Shown here: positions 8,130 to 16,854 of the stretch, piece after piece
How positions within the stretch are numbered: position 1 is the first letter of the stretch
How the letters are laid out: every line of letters begins with the position of its first letter
From: Gammaproteobacteria bacterium
GTDB lineage: Bacteria; Pseudomonadota; Gammaproteobacteria; Chromatiales; Chromatiaceae
Length of the DNA: 55,189 bases
Assembly (NCBI GenBank): GCA_015490795.1
Contig: WFXD01000001.1
Span: forward strand, 1-55,189
Direction: 5' to 3'
The notes under the pieces: model-generated
Told to the model about the DNA's origin: nothing
The model's database searches: none
Seen by the model: the letters and a program-made list of their open reading frames with translations, nothing else
Made by a program: the position numbers and the translations under genes

Positions 8130-8816
8130 ATGAATACGTATTATCACTACAGTGGTGCAACAGGGGAGGTCCTGGGATCAACCCACGCCTTAATAGACCC
8201 ATTGGAGACAGAAAAGGCGGGTGAGGATGTGTATATGCGTCCCCCTGCCTATGCGACTACTGAACCGCCTCCGGATCGAGCCGCAGATCAGGCCGCCGTT
8301 TTTATTGACGGAACTTGGTCTTTGGTGCCCGATTATAGGGGGGTAGTTTACTATCTAGCGGATGGCAGTAAGCACATAGTCACCAAACTGAATGAGAAGC
8401 CTCCTGCTGAGGCGCTCTTAGCCCTTCCGGACGGCATCGCGCTCGATCGCGCAAAAGAGGCGAAGGTAGCGGAGCTTAAAGCTGCGTGTAGCGCAGCTGT
8501 CCGCGGCGGGTTTGTATCGGCTGCGCTTGGGTCAGATCACCGCTATGATACGGATAAAACCGAAGACCAGGTCAATCTTATCGGCGCTGGAAATGCTGGC
8601 GCTGATATAAAATACACCTGCACTGAAGTGACCACAGGCATCAAGTCTCGACGCCTTCATACGGCAGCGCAGATGGCCCAGGTACTGGCTGATGGAATCG
8701 CTCAGAAAGACGCCTACATAGACCTGCTTCACGCCAGGCTGGCGGCTGTCTCCGCCATCTCCATGACTGCTGATCTGGGTGCAGCCCTGACAGAAATCGA
8801 CGCTGTCACCTGGTAA
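8130..8816 (+). CDS. Tail fibre assembly-type protein with DUF4376 domain
   Basis: The 228-residue protein follows the fibre gene by 12 bases, with AAAGGAACC upstream of its ATG. The N-terminal half resembles the Tfa-like segment (PPDRAADQAAVFIDGTWSLVPDYRGVVYY). The C-terminal half, with LDRAKEAKVAELKAACSAAV, GSDHRYDTDKTEDQVNLIGA and a closing ARLAAVSAI segment, is a DUF4376 pattern common in phage fibre accessory proteins. It is inferred to be a chaperone or a structural tip component of the fibre. Confidence 0.75.
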   Translation: MNTYYHYSGATGEVLGSTHALIDPLETEKAGEDVYMRPPAYATTEPPPDRAADQAAVFIDGTWSLVPDYRGVVYYLADGSKHIVTKLNEKPPAEALLALPDGIALDRAKEAKVAELKAACSAAVRGGFVSAALGSDHRYDTDKTEDQVNLIGAGNAGADIKYTCTEVTTGIKSRRLHTAAQMAQVLADGIAQKDAYIDLLHARLAAVSAISMTADLGAALTEIDAVTW

Positions 8817-8828
8817 TAAAAAGGAAGC

Positions 8829-8886
8829 GACTGACCTGGTGCGCCAACACCAGGCCAGTCACCACCCCACAGGCATTACCCCTGTG
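8829..8886 (+). other. Two hairpins between tail operon and methylase gene
   Basis: 8829-8860 can form a 13-bp stem (GACTGACCTGGTG / CACCAGGCCAGTC, one mismatch, 6-base loop). 8868-8886 adds a 6-bp stem (CACAGG/CCTGTG). A weaker bulged stem follows near 8910-8930. There is no T run, so this is not a classical intrinsic terminator. It may slow transcription, protect the tail mRNA 3' end, or structure the leader of the methylase mRNA. Confidence 0.5.
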
Positions 8887-8956
8887 AGCCAGCCAAGGCT
8901 TCCCCGCCCTGTACAGAGCACGGGCAGCCTATCACAACAAACAAACAGGCTCACCT

Positions 8957-9757
8957 ATGAACCCAATAATCCCCTGGATTGGCGGAAAGAGAAGGCTTGC
9001 AGATGAGATATTCCCACTCTTTCCAGAGCACAGATGCTACGTGGAGGCCTTTGCTGGCGCCGCAGCGCTCTATTTCATGAAACCCCCATCAGAGGTCGAA
9101 GTCATCAACGACGTCAATGGCGAGCTGATCAACCTTTACCGGGTGGTTAAATGCCATTTAGAAGAGTTTGTAAGGCAGTTCAAATACGCCTTAACCAGCC
9201 GAGAGGTCTACAAATGGCATCAGTCAACCCCGCCAGAAACACTAACCGATATCCAGCGAGCCGCCCGTTTCTTCTACCTCCAGAAACTCGCCTTTGGCGG
9301 AAAAGTAGATGGCCAAGTGTTTGGCACAGCCACCACCAGCCCGCCTCGTCTTAACCTGTTACGAATCGAGGAAGATCTGAGTTCCGCACACCTGAGGCTC
9401 TCCCAAACCTATATTGAAAACCTGCCTTGTGACAAAGTAATAGAGAAGTATGACAGGCCCCACACACTCCACTACTGTGATCCCCCATATTGGGAGACAG
9501 AAGGCTATGGCGTAGGCTTTGAATTAGCGCAATATGAAAGAATGGCAGAGCTGGCCAAAACAGTAACTGGCGCCATGGTCATCAGCGTAGGAGACCACCC
9601 CGAAATGCGCCGTATTTACGCAGGCCTGCACATGAAAAGCCTGGCCATAAACTACACCGTAGGCGGCGGCAAAGGTAGTACCGCTCGAGAGCTGCTTATT
9701 TGGAATGAAAAGGCCCACGCGGGAAGGCGCGCCCAAGGCACTTTAAACCTCCTTTGA
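8957..9757 (+). CDS. DNA adenine N6-methyltransferase (Dam/D12 class), phage-borne
   Basis: The 266-residue protein starts MNPIIPWIGGKRRLADEIFP. Motif X (PWIGGK) and motif I (EAFAGAAALYF) bind S-adenosylmethionine, and the catalytic motif IV is DPPY (near residue 176, HYCDPPYWETEGYG). The order is that of the D12/alpha class. Late position at the prophage end suggests modification of phage DNA to escape host restriction; target specificity cannot be read from sequence. No matching restriction enzyme gene is adjacent. Confidence 0.88.
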   Translation: MNPIIPWIGGKRRLADEIFPLFPEHRCYVEAFAGAAALYFMKPPSEVEVINDVNGELINLYRVVKCHLEEFVRQFKYALTSREVYKWHQSTPPETLTDIQRAARFFYLQKLAFGGKVDGQVFGTATTSPPRLNLLRIEEDLSSAHLRLSQTYIENLPCDKVIEKYDRPHTLHYCDPPYWETEGYGVGFELAQYERMAELAKTVTGAMVISVGDHPEMRRIYAGLHMKSLAINYTVGGGKGSTARELLIWNEKAHAGRRAQGTLNLL

Positions 9758-9770
9758 CGTGACGCAGACC

Positions 9771-9848
9771 AAGTGTCCCTGTGTCGCAATCCATGTGTCG
9801 CGCTACAGTGGCCATTAAGTACACCCTCTTCCATAATATCAGTGTACT
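9771..9848. repeat. Short repeats at the presumed prophage right end
   Basis: GTGTC occurs at 9773, 9781 and 9795. TGTGTCGC is perfectly repeated at 9780-9787 and 9794-9801, 14 bases apart. An inverted pair AGTACAC (9818-9824) / GTGTACT (9842-9848) follows. This 150-base gap holds no gene. Repeated short sites are what a Mu-type transposase binds at phage ends, but the orientation is not diagnostic and the left end is missing, so an end call is tentative. Confidence 0.35.
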
Positions 9849-9867
9849 GAAATTGTACCGCAGGCAC

Positions 9868-9899
9868 AAAAAAGGGGCTAGCAATTATGCTAACCCCTT
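9868..9899 (-). terminator. Intrinsic terminator of tRNA-Lys
   Basis: On the minus strand GGGGTTAGCA-TAATT-TGCTAGCCCC (one mismatched position) is followed by TTTTTT. The hairpin lies 9 bases beyond the encoded CCA of tRNA-Lys and points away from it. Confidence 0.85.
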
Positions 9900-9907
9900 G
9901 ATTTATA

Positions 9908-9983
9908 TGGTGGGTCGTGCAGGAATCGAACCTGCGACCAATGGATTAAAAATCCACTGCTCTACCGACTGAGCTAACGACCC
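9908..9983 (-). tRNA. tRNA-Lys (anticodon TTT)
   Basis: A full cloverleaf is present: acceptor GGGTCGT/ACGACCC, D arm GCTC...GAGC, anticodon stem GTGGA/TCCAT with loop TTTTTAA (anticodon TTT), T arm GCAGG TTCGATT CCTGC, discriminator A and encoded CCA. It lies downstream of queC on the same strand, an arrangement seen in other gammaproteobacteria. It borders the prophage. Confidence 0.97.
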
Positions 9984-10099
9984 GTATCCTGTATTGCCTG
10001 CTGCGGAGCACTAAGGTTCCATGAACAATCAAGCATTTAAAGGACGGCGATAATACAGCAACTTGCCACTTCTGAAAAGTTAAAACTGAGGAAAAGATG

Positions 10100-10780
10100 T
10101 TATTTTTTATAGCGGGTTGGATCCGCTACTCCAGCCTCTTGAAAACCCTGTATCCGAAAGCGGCATGAGTCGCATACACCACAAGCTTTGCCCTCTTCAT
10201 CGGCTTGGTAGCAGGAGACTGTCAGCCCATAGTCCACCCCCAACCGCATACCCTGTTGGATGATCTCTGCTTTGCTCAATTTAACCAGTGGGGTATGGAT
10301 CTGAAAGGTGCTGCCTTCTACCCCTGCTTTGGTGCCAAGGTTGGCTGCTTTTTCAAAGGCCCGGATAAAGACTTCCCGACAGTCAGGGTAGCCTGAATAA
10401 TCAATAGCGGTAACGCCTATAAAGAGTGTTCTGGCACCAATGACCTCTGCCCACCCTAGTGCTAGTGAGAGAAATATTGTATTCCGGGCAGGTACATAGG
10501 TGGCTGGGATGCCCTCTCCCAGATTTTCTGGCAAGGCCATTGTTTTGTCCGTCAGTGCTGAGCCGCCCAGTCTGTCCAGGCCAATGCTTATGATTTTATG
10601 CTCAGCCACGCCAAAAGATTCTGCAATCCATTGGGCTGCTTTTAACTCTACCCGGTGGCGCTGCCCATAGTCTATGCTCAAGGCGTAGCATTCATAGCCT
10701 TGCTCTTGGGCTATGGCCAGGGTGGTGGCTGAGTCCAGCCCGCCTGAAATAAGAATCACAGCTTTGGGTTTATTACTCAT
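10100..10780 (-). CDS. queC: 7-cyano-7-deazaguanine synthase QueC
   Basis: The 226-residue enzyme of queuosine biosynthesis converts 7-carboxy-7-deazaguanine to preQ0 with ATP and ammonia. The PP-loop ATP site is at residues 9-16 ([10 protein letters not shown]). The C-terminal zinc ligands are [17 protein letters not shown] around residues 190-206. The start ATG overlaps the queE stop by four bases, so it is translationally coupled to queE. Length is normal for the family. Confidence 0.97.
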   Translation of the reverse strand: MSNKPKAVILISGGLDSATTLAIAQEQGYECYALSIDYGQRHRVELKAAQWIAESFGVAEHKIISIGLDRLGGSALTDKTMALPENLGEGIPATYVPARNTIFLSLALGWAEVIGARTLFIGVTAIDYSGYPDCREVFIRAFEKAANLGTKAGVEGSTFQIHTPLVKLSKAEIIQQGMRLGVDYGLTVSCYQADEEGKACGVCDSCRFRIQGFQEAGVADPTRYKK

Positions 10781-11415
10781 TTTCCTCTCTCATCTCCCCA
10801 CAGCTGTTTGTGCAGTTGCAGTTGGAATCTTACCGGCAGCCGGTCCCGCAAGATCCATTCCGCCAGCTCTGTGGCATTCTGACGGCCATGGCAGGGTGAA
10901 AACAGGGGTTCACAGCGTTCAGCCAGTTTCCATTTTTCCAGCTGCTCTCTGGCCCAGATATAGTCATCTTCATTGCAGATGACAAACTTAATCTGGTCAT
11001 CCGGCTGGAGGTGCTCAATGTTGTCATAACAGTTGCTTTCACATTCCCCCGAGCCAGGTGTCTTGAGATCAACGACCTTTACGACACGCGGATCTACCCG
11101 TGAAATATCCAGCATGCCACCTGTCTCCAGAGAGGTGTTGTAGCCTGCGTCGCAAAGGGATCTCATTAGCGTCAGGCTCTCACTCTGGGCCAATGGCTCG
11201 CCACCTGTAACGGTTACATAACGGGGTTGAAACTGATCTACTCTCTCAAGGATGGATGCGATGGGAATCGCTTCACCTTGTTCGTAGGCAAAACGGGTGT
11301 CGCAATAGCTGCACCGCAGGGGACAGCCAGCAAGCCGAATAAATACGGTGGGTATGCCTGCGGTGCGTGATTCGCCCTGTAGCGAGAAGAAGATCTCAGT
11401 AACGCTAAGTATCAC
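10777..11415 (-). CDS. queE: 7-carboxy-7-deazaguanine synthase QueE (radical SAM)
   Basis: This 212-residue radical SAM enzyme performs the ring contraction of 6-carboxytetrahydropterin. The cluster motif CPLRCSYCD has the CxxxCxxC spacing and is at about residues 31-39. The glycine-rich SAM motif TGGEPL is near 70. The N-terminal substrate segment is FSLQGES. The start is GTG 11413-11415, with only a weak ribosome site. It lies 12 bases behind fpr and overlaps queC. Confidence 0.96.
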   Translation of the reverse strand: MILSVTEIFFSLQGESRTAGIPTVFIRLAGCPLRCSYCDTRFAYEQGEAIPIASILERVDQFQPRYVTVTGGEPLAQSESLTLMRSLCDAGYNTSLETGGMLDISRVDPRVVKVVDLKTPGSGECESNCYDNIEHLQPDDQIKFVICNEDDYIWAREQLEKWKLAERCEPLFSPCHGRQNATELAEWILRDRLPVRFQLQLHKQLWGDERGK

Positions 11416-11427
11416 GGTTGCGCACCA

Positions 11428-12252
11428 CTACCACCAGCGTTCTACATGCACCTCTCCAGGGGTTTTCCGGGTCTTTTCCTTAAACCCCTCTTTCGCCAGC
11501 ATCTCCAGCGCAGTATCAATCATGCCCGGATTGCCACATAAGAAAATATTGGTGTTTTCAGGTGTTGGCTTTATGCCCCACCTTTCAGCCACCACGCCGC
11601 GCGCCCAGACATCCTGTAGATGCCCCGTCTCCCCGGCCCAGGGAATGGTCTCTTCAGAGGGGCGGCTAATGACGGGAATATAGTCGAAATGGTCTACAAG
11701 GCGGGCCAGCATGCTCAGTTCAAGCCGGTAGCCAAGATCCCAGGAGTGCCTGGCGCCATGAAGAATGGTGAATTTCCTGCTGGACTCTTTTTTAAGAAAG
11801 GTGCGAATGATGCTCATGTATGGGGCCAGGCCTGTGCCTGTCCCCATCAGTGCCAAGTTGACGTGCTCTGGTGTGTCATCCAGTGTAAAGGTGCCGCTGG
11901 TTTTTTTGCCCATGTGGATCCTGTCACCCTCTTTAAGGGCAAACAGGCGGGGGGTCAGGGTGCCTGAGCGAATCAGTGTGATGTAAAACTCCAGGTACTG
12001 CTTCTGCTTGGAGGATGAGGCGATGGAGTATGCTCGTTTTATGAGTTTGTCTGGTGGAGGGGATTTAATCTCGATCTCTGACAATGGGCTGGGTACACGG
12101 GCTGCTCTGCCAGGTAGCCCCAGCACAACAAATTGCCCAGGCTGGTAGTCAGGCAGCTCCCACCCCTCTGGTTTGACGCGCAGAATCATGGTCTCAGAAT
12201 TAACGAAGACCGGAGCGCTTACAATGGCATTAAAATCTTTACTGGAAGTCAT
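11428..12252 (-). CDS. fpr: Ferredoxin/flavodoxin--NADP+ reductase
   Basis: The 274-residue FNR-family flavoprotein has an FAD-binding motif RAYSIASS (about residues 86-93), a PGQFVVLGLP segment near 40, and an NADP-binding motif GTGTGLAPYMS near 137-147. It carries electrons between NADPH and ferredoxin or flavodoxin. AGGA lies upstream of its ATG. It is first in fpr-queE-queC; reduced flavodoxin or ferredoxin is what activates radical SAM enzymes such as QueE, so the grouping may be functional. Confidence 0.92.
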   Translation of the reverse strand: MTSSKDFNAIVSAPVFVNSETMILRVKPEGWELPDYQPGQFVVLGLPGRAARVPSPLSEIEIKSPPPDKLIKRAYSIASSSKQKQYLEFYITLIRSGTLTPRLFALKEGDRIHMGKKTSGTFTLDDTPEHVNLALMGTGTGLAPYMSIIRTFLKKESSRKFTILHGARHSWDLGYRLELSMLARLVDHFDYIPVISRPSEETIPWAGETGHLQDVWARGVVAERWGIKPTPENTNIFLCGNPGMIDTALEMLAKEGFKEKTRKTPGEVHVERWW

Positions 12253-12578
12253 TTAAATCCTAAGTTTACAGGTGCTCTTCCTGCGGGGGGGTGCGGCATT
12301 CACACTGCGTAATATCGCAACCCTGATAGGAGGGATACATTACAAAAACAGCCTACAGTATACAAGAGATAAATATCATGGGGCCACCGCATTAAAATTT
12401 GTAAAAATGCAATAAATTAGACGATCATTACGAGAAACAACATCAGGAGTTTCTCATGACCGCCAGCATGGCAGATCATTTCTCCTCGTTAAAATGACCC
12501 AAAAATAGAGCTGCACAAGCAACATATTGCCCCTAAGAACGAGATTCCATAGACGATAAGTCAGCAGCAGGCATTGCA
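12253..12578. other. Gap between ppsR and fpr: hairpin with two mini-ORFs
   Basis: No standard gene is present. GAGAAAC (12432-12438) pairs perfectly with GTTTCTC (12449-12455), placing AGGAG in or next to the loop. TTTCTC at 12479-12484 is a competing partner. On the plus strand a 13-codon frame, MTASMADHFSSLK, runs 12456-12497 behind AGGAG. On the minus strand a 20-codon frame (12417-12479, MICHAGGHEKLLMLFLVMIV) runs behind AGGAGAA. The fpr promoter should lie near 12253-12330. Whether either mini-ORF is translated is unknown. Confidence 0.3.
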
Positions 12579-13406
12579 TTAATTGGCCACGGCTGCACGA
12601 CGCTTTAATCCGGTTTGAATCAAAATCCCTGACGCAAGCTCCTCTATTGATTTAGCCGTTGTATTCAGGTAGGGGATTTTCTCACGCTGAAACATGCGTT
12701 CAACCGTCTGGATCTCAGAGCGACATTGAGCAAGGGAGGCGTATCGGCTGTTCGGTTTGCGCTCCTGACGAATGCTGCTTAGGCGTTGCGGCGATATGGT
12801 CAAGCCAAAAAGTATCTTTTTATAGGGTGCTAAATGTTTGGGGATGCCATCATGTTTAAAATCCTCTTCGGTCAGCGGGTAATTGGCAGCGCGAATCCCA
12901 AACTGCATTGCCAGATAGAGTGAGGTCGGTGTTTTGCCCGAGCGCGATACACCAGTCAGAATAATATCGGCCGTATCCAGTTTTTGAACCCGCTGGCCAT
13001 CATCATATTGCAGGGCAAAGTTCACGGCATCAATCCACCGGCCATACCCTTCACCGCTTCCCATCGTGTGGACACCACCAATGGTATAGGATGATTTAAC
13101 GCCAAGCACCTTTTCAAGGGGGCCGATGAAGGTGCCAAAAAAATCAAACACCACCCCTTTGCTGGCCTCTAGTACATTGCGGCACGATACATCCACCATG
13201 GATGAAAAAACAATAGGCGGCTGCGCATCAATATCAGCTGCCTTATTGATGCGTTCAACCACCCTTCTTACCTTATCTACTGTATCAACATAAGGAATAA
13301 TCTCACGATCAAAGTCGACTTTTTCAAACTGCGTCAACAGGCTTTTGGCAAGCGCCTCGATGGTTATGCCTGTGCCATCTGAAATATAAAAGACTTTGCG
13401 CTTCAT
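12579..13406 (-). CDS. ppsR: PEP synthetase regulatory protein (kinase/pyrophosphorylase)
   Basis: The 275-residue DUF299 protein reversibly phosphorylates PEP synthase using ADP and removes the phosphate with Pi. The P-loop-like motif GVSRSGKTPTSLYLA is at about residues 151-165; the N-terminus RKVFYISDGTGITIE is typical. It follows recC by 14 bases, unlike the common divergent arrangement with ppsA, which is absent from the window. Its target is therefore presumed to be encoded elsewhere. Confidence 0.95.
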   Translation of the reverse strand: MKRKVFYISDGTGITIEALAKSLLTQFEKVDFDREIIPYVDTVDKVRRVVERINKAADIDAQPPIVFSSMVDVSCRNVLEASKGVVFDFFGTFIGPLEKVLGVKSSYTIGGVHTMGSGEGYGRWIDAVNFALQYDDGQRVQKLDTADIILTGVSRSGKTPTSLYLAMQFGIRAANYPLTEEDFKHDGIPKHLAPYKKILFGLTISPQRLSSIRQERKPNSRYASLAQCRSEIQTVERMFQREKIPYLNTTAKSIEELASGILIQTGLKRRAAVAN

Positions 13407-13420
13407 TGCTCTCCACTCAC

Positions 13421-16400
13421 TTATGTTAGTTGTAAATGCTCTAATAATGGTCTGTATATCTGCTCGCTCAATGCTATAAAGTTCTCATCAAATACCTCTT
13501 CGTCCGGGAATGCCAGGCGATAGTATGGATCACTGCCTTCATTGTTCCCAACATATTCGCCGCCCCATTTCTGTTTTGCCCTATCCAGACAATCTTCAAC
13601 ACGCCTCTCCTTCAGTCGCTGCTCCATATATTCACAGCTGCTTTTTGGAAAAAAATGAAGTGGGTGGTGCAGCCCTTCCCAATAGAGATCAAGCAATTTT
13701 CCAAGGTGTTTTTCCGGCAAGTCTACGGGTGCAAAAGAGTATAGTTTTTTGTCATCCAACCATCGGCTTGTCAGCTTCACATCAGGAGGTTTTACTCTAT
13801 TCAGCACAAGGTGCTTGATCCATAACTCCAGTAGTTGATTCTTCCAAATGGTATGGGCACTGTAACCGAACTGACCCTCTCTGCTCATGCTGTTATTCAA
13901 GCAGCCGTAAAGCTGCATGCCATTCAGACACAGATCAATCTCAATGGCGCTCTTCCGGGTTGTTTCAAGATATGGCTTCAGTCGGTCTGCAAACTTTTTT
14001 GCAACGCCTCTCTGCTGCTCAAAAATACGATCACCAAAGCAGCCATGGGGCAGATCTCCACTGGCGCGGATCTGTGCATGGAGTAGATTTTTGCCCTTCC
14101 CTGCCAGTTCATGCTCGACCAGCGCCTGGCTTAGCTCGCACTGAGCGAAATAGTCCAATGCAAAAGGTTCGGTGGTTTTCAGTGGCTCCTCCTCCCTTTC
14201 ATAATAGATGCCCAGCCTGTGCTGGACAAAATATCGGGCAGGATTAGAGAAGAACTTGATAAGCTGCTTCAACTCAACCTGTCGCCAGGTTGAATCTGTC
14301 TCTGGCAGTCTGTGCCTTAAAAAAGGCGCACTGGATGTTGTGGCGTTCAGGCTTGCCTGGTGCGCTTTGTACATCTCTTTCGAGTAACTCAACAGACGGC
14401 TGCCCGGTTGAAAATAGTATCTGCTAAAGGGCTGAAGTGGGTGGTGAATTATACAGTGATCCCGTACTGCTCCATCACTCTCCGTGTAGTAACAGCGATC
14501 CAGATAATCAAGCAGCTCATCAACCAGTCCAGAGGGGGGGAGACTACTGTTATCACGAATATGCTGGCCAACAAAGCTGATATAGAGTGTATGCCGTGCA
14601 GAGATCAGCGTCTCTAAAAAGAGATAGCGATCATCTGCCCGGCGTATGCGATCACCAAATCTGAACCGTCCTGCCATAAGGTCAAAGCCAGGGGTCGGCC
14701 GATGCTTTGGAAAGTCACCATCATTCATGCCAACAAGGGATATCACTTTATACGGCAGACCGCGCATTGAGGCCAGTGAGCAAAATGTTACGCCACGGCT
14801 GAGCGCCCTGTTGCCGCCCTGCCCTTTTGCCAGCTGGGCTTCAAGATATTTATAGATCAGCTCCAGCGATACTTTTCCTCTGAATTCGGCGCATTGACTT
14901 TGATTGCACAGGGTCTCAATTCCATTCCGCAGCAGCTGAATCTGCGGCTCTTCCTGCTCTGATGGATCAAAAAAAGAGTCCACCATTTCCAGCAGCAGTT
15001 GACCCCATGCATCAACAGTATGTTTTCCCTGTAGCCTGGCTCGAAGATCAGAGAGCGCATCAATAAATGCATTGAGGGCGCCCAGCAGGGTGGCGTCAAC
15101 CCCTTCAATCTCATCATAAGGGAGGATGCCCTGGAATAGTTGCGTTCCTCCACCAGGCAGCGCATACCCCAAAAGCATACGATCCAGCCCGGCACGCCAA
15201 CTATTTTGATCGATGTTGGGCAGCCCAAGATGGGCTCTCTCAGCGCCACTGTGCCCCCAACGAATACCGCTCTCTCTGATCCAGCGAACAATCAGCTCAA
15301 GATCACTTTCCGCTAAACCAAAGCATCGCTGTATGGCTGTAATTTCCAGCAGTGCCATGATGCTGTTACTGTCAAAACGGCTTTTATCAATTTGCAGCAG
15401 GTTAAAAAAGCCAGCTATCAGCGGACTTTCGAGCATCACGCTTTTATCTACTATTTGGTATGGAACAGCCGTTGCATCAGTCGATGAGAAGACCGCTTCA
15501 ATATAGGCTGCATAGCGCTCCATGGCAGGCGACATAACCAGCACGTCAGATGGCTCGATATGTCTGTTTTTTTGGAATATCTCCAGCAGCTGATCCTTGA
15601 GCACCTCAACCTCACGCATAATGCTGTGGCAGCTGTGAAATTGCAGTGATCTGTCATTAACCGGCAGGGGCTGTTTCGGCTCTGCCGTTCTATCCCGCAG
15701 ATCGCAAATATCCTGCTGGAGCTGGCCTAGCAGACCTCTGTTTTCAGGTGGTTTGAACCGGTCTATTGTTCCCGGGTCATACTCAAGGATTGAGGCAAAA
15801 AAGTCTCTTCCCTGGCGACCCAATGAAGCCAGCAATGGGTGGCCAACCTCCAGGTAAAGCTGACTGCCACCTGCCTCCTCTTCACTCCTGGCCTTCATCT
15901 CCTCATCAACAATCTCTACCCAGTGTGCAGCGCAGGGATTGAGTAGAAAAAGGTGGGTATCCACCCGTTCAGAGAGGCAGCGGAGCGTCTCCAGGTAGCC
16001 GGGGGACAGCGTGCTGATGCCAAACAGGGATATGCGCTCAGGGAGCCTGTCTTGCGCATCATCTGATAACAGCAGCCGATGAAGGTGCTGCTGCAGGTGA
16101 ATCCAGTGCGCTTCGGTGCTGGATGCTGATAGCCTGCGCCACAGTTCTGCCTGCCAGCCATCACCTGCAACGGCTGGATGGCCAGCTTCCCACTGCTTTA
16201 TCCAGTCGGGGCGGTAGAGTAGATATTGGTCAAACGTCTCAGCAATCCGGCAGGCAAGATCATAGCGTTTCGGATCACTGTCATCTGCCAGGTAGGTTGA
16301 GACTGGTTTAAAGAGGTCTCGATCTTTTAGCTCATCCAGCAGCCCCAGAATACGCCAGGCAAGCAGAGCAGGTTCAAATGGGTTGTGCTCCGGCACTTCA

Positions 16401-16630
16401 TCCAATATGGCGCGAAAGATCCCCCAGATAAATCCCGCAGGCAGTGGAAAGGCCACATTGGCACAGATGCCAAGCCGTTCTGCCAATCGTAGCGAGAGCC
16501 AGCGCCCCATACCGGGATGCTGCACAACTACGGTCTCTGCAGCGAAGGGAGATTGCAGGGGCTTGGAAACGGTTGCTGCCAGCAGGTCAACCAGTTGTTC
16601 CAGGCAATTACTTTGATAAAGTTTGAGCAT
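13421..16630 (-). CDS. recC: Exodeoxyribonuclease V subunit RecC
   Basis: The 1069-residue protein has the RecC order: an inactive SF1 helicase-like N-terminal half starting MLKLYQSNCLEQLVDLLAAT with VVQHPGMGRWLSLRLAERLG near residue 35, and a C-terminal nuclease-like fold (RHRLPETDSTWRQVELKQLI, FFSNPARYFVQHRLG near 800). RecC recognises Chi and splits the strands in RecBCD. Length is near the usual 1100. recB and recD are not adjacent, although in many gammaproteobacteria they are. The start codon has a GGGTGGG ribosome-site-like stretch. Confidence 0.95.
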   Translation of the reverse strand: MLKLYQSNCLEQLVDLLAATVSKPLQSPFAAETVVVQHPGMGRWLSLRLAERLGICANVAFPLPAGFIWGIFRAILDEVPEHNPFEPALLAWRILGLLDELKDRDLFKPVSTYLADDSDPKRYDLACRIAETFDQYLLYRPDWIKQWEAGHPAVAGDGWQAELWRRLSASSTEAHWIHLQQHLHRLLLSDDAQDRLPERISLFGISTLSPGYLETLRCLSERVDTHLFLLNPCAAHWVEIVDEEMKARSEEEAGGSQLYLEVGHPLLASLGRQGRDFFASILEYDPGTIDRFKPPENRGLLGQLQQDICDLRDRTAEPKQPLPVNDRSLQFHSCHSIMREVEVLKDQLLEIFQKNRHIEPSDVLVMSPAMERYAAYIEAVFSSTDATAVPYQIVDKSVMLESPLIAGFFNLLQIDKSRFDSNSIMALLEITAIQRCFGLAESDLELIVRWIRESGIRWGHSGAERAHLGLPNIDQNSWRAGLDRMLLGYALPGGGTQLFQGILPYDEIEGVDATLLGALNAFIDALSDLRARLQGKHTVDAWGQLLLEMVDSFFDPSEQEEPQIQLLRNGIETLCNQSQCAEFRGKVSLELIYKYLEAQLAKGQGGNRALSRGVTFCSLASMRGLPYKVISLVGMNDGDFPKHRPTPGFDLMAGRFRFGDRIRRADDRYLFLETLISARHTLYISFVGQHIRDNSSLPPSGLVDELLDYLDRCYYTESDGAVRDHCIIHHPLQPFSRYYFQPGSRLLSYSKEMYKAHQASLNATTSSAPFLRHRLPETDSTWRQVELKQLIKFFSNPARYFVQHRLGIYYEREEEPLKTTEPFALDYFAQCELSQALVEHELAGKGKNLLHAQIRASGDLPHGCFGDRIFEQQRGVAKKFADRLKPYLETTRKSAIEIDLCLNGMQLYGCLNNSMSREGQFGYSAHTIWKNQLLELWIKHLVLNRVKPPDVKLTSRWLDDKKLYSFAPVDLPEKHLGKLLDLYWEGLHHPLHFFPKSSCEYMEQRLKERRVEDCLDRAKQKWGGEYVGNNEGSDPYYRLAFPDEEVFDENFIALSEQIYRPLLEHLQLT

Positions 16631-16802
16631 CTACCCACCCACTATTCTGGCCGTTAGTCTAACTCACATACAGCAGCTTGGTGGGATAAAATTCTGGCCA
16701 GTTGGCTGGGCCTGGAGGGACTCTCTGGCGGGCAATAAACAGCTCTCTGAAACAGGTTTTCACATCCGCCACAGAGAGATGAGGTGCAGGGAGGCGCCAA
16801 GC

Positions 16803-16842
16803 AAAAACGGATACTGACCCATTGGCCAGTATCCGTTTTTTT
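16803..16842 (-). terminator. Bidirectional intrinsic terminator
   Basis: CGGATACTG (16808-16816) pairs perfectly with CAGTATCCG (16827-16835), flanked by five A on the left and seven T on the right. It ends the lapA-lapB-pyrF-comEA transcript on the minus strand and would also stop plus-strand transcription. The rest of 16631-16800, upstream of recC, contains no gene that I can support. Confidence 0.9.
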
Positions 16843-16854
16843 GGGGAGGTGGCG

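Noticed and set aside
9773..9801. GTGTC copies as a CRISPR-like or iteron array
   Set aside because: Only three short copies with unequal spacing (8 and 14 bases), too few for either.
9860..9983. Prophage integrated into the tRNA-Lys 3' end by an integrase
   Set aside because: No integrase gene and no tRNA-end duplication are visible, and the tail module is Mu-like; kept only as an open alternative.
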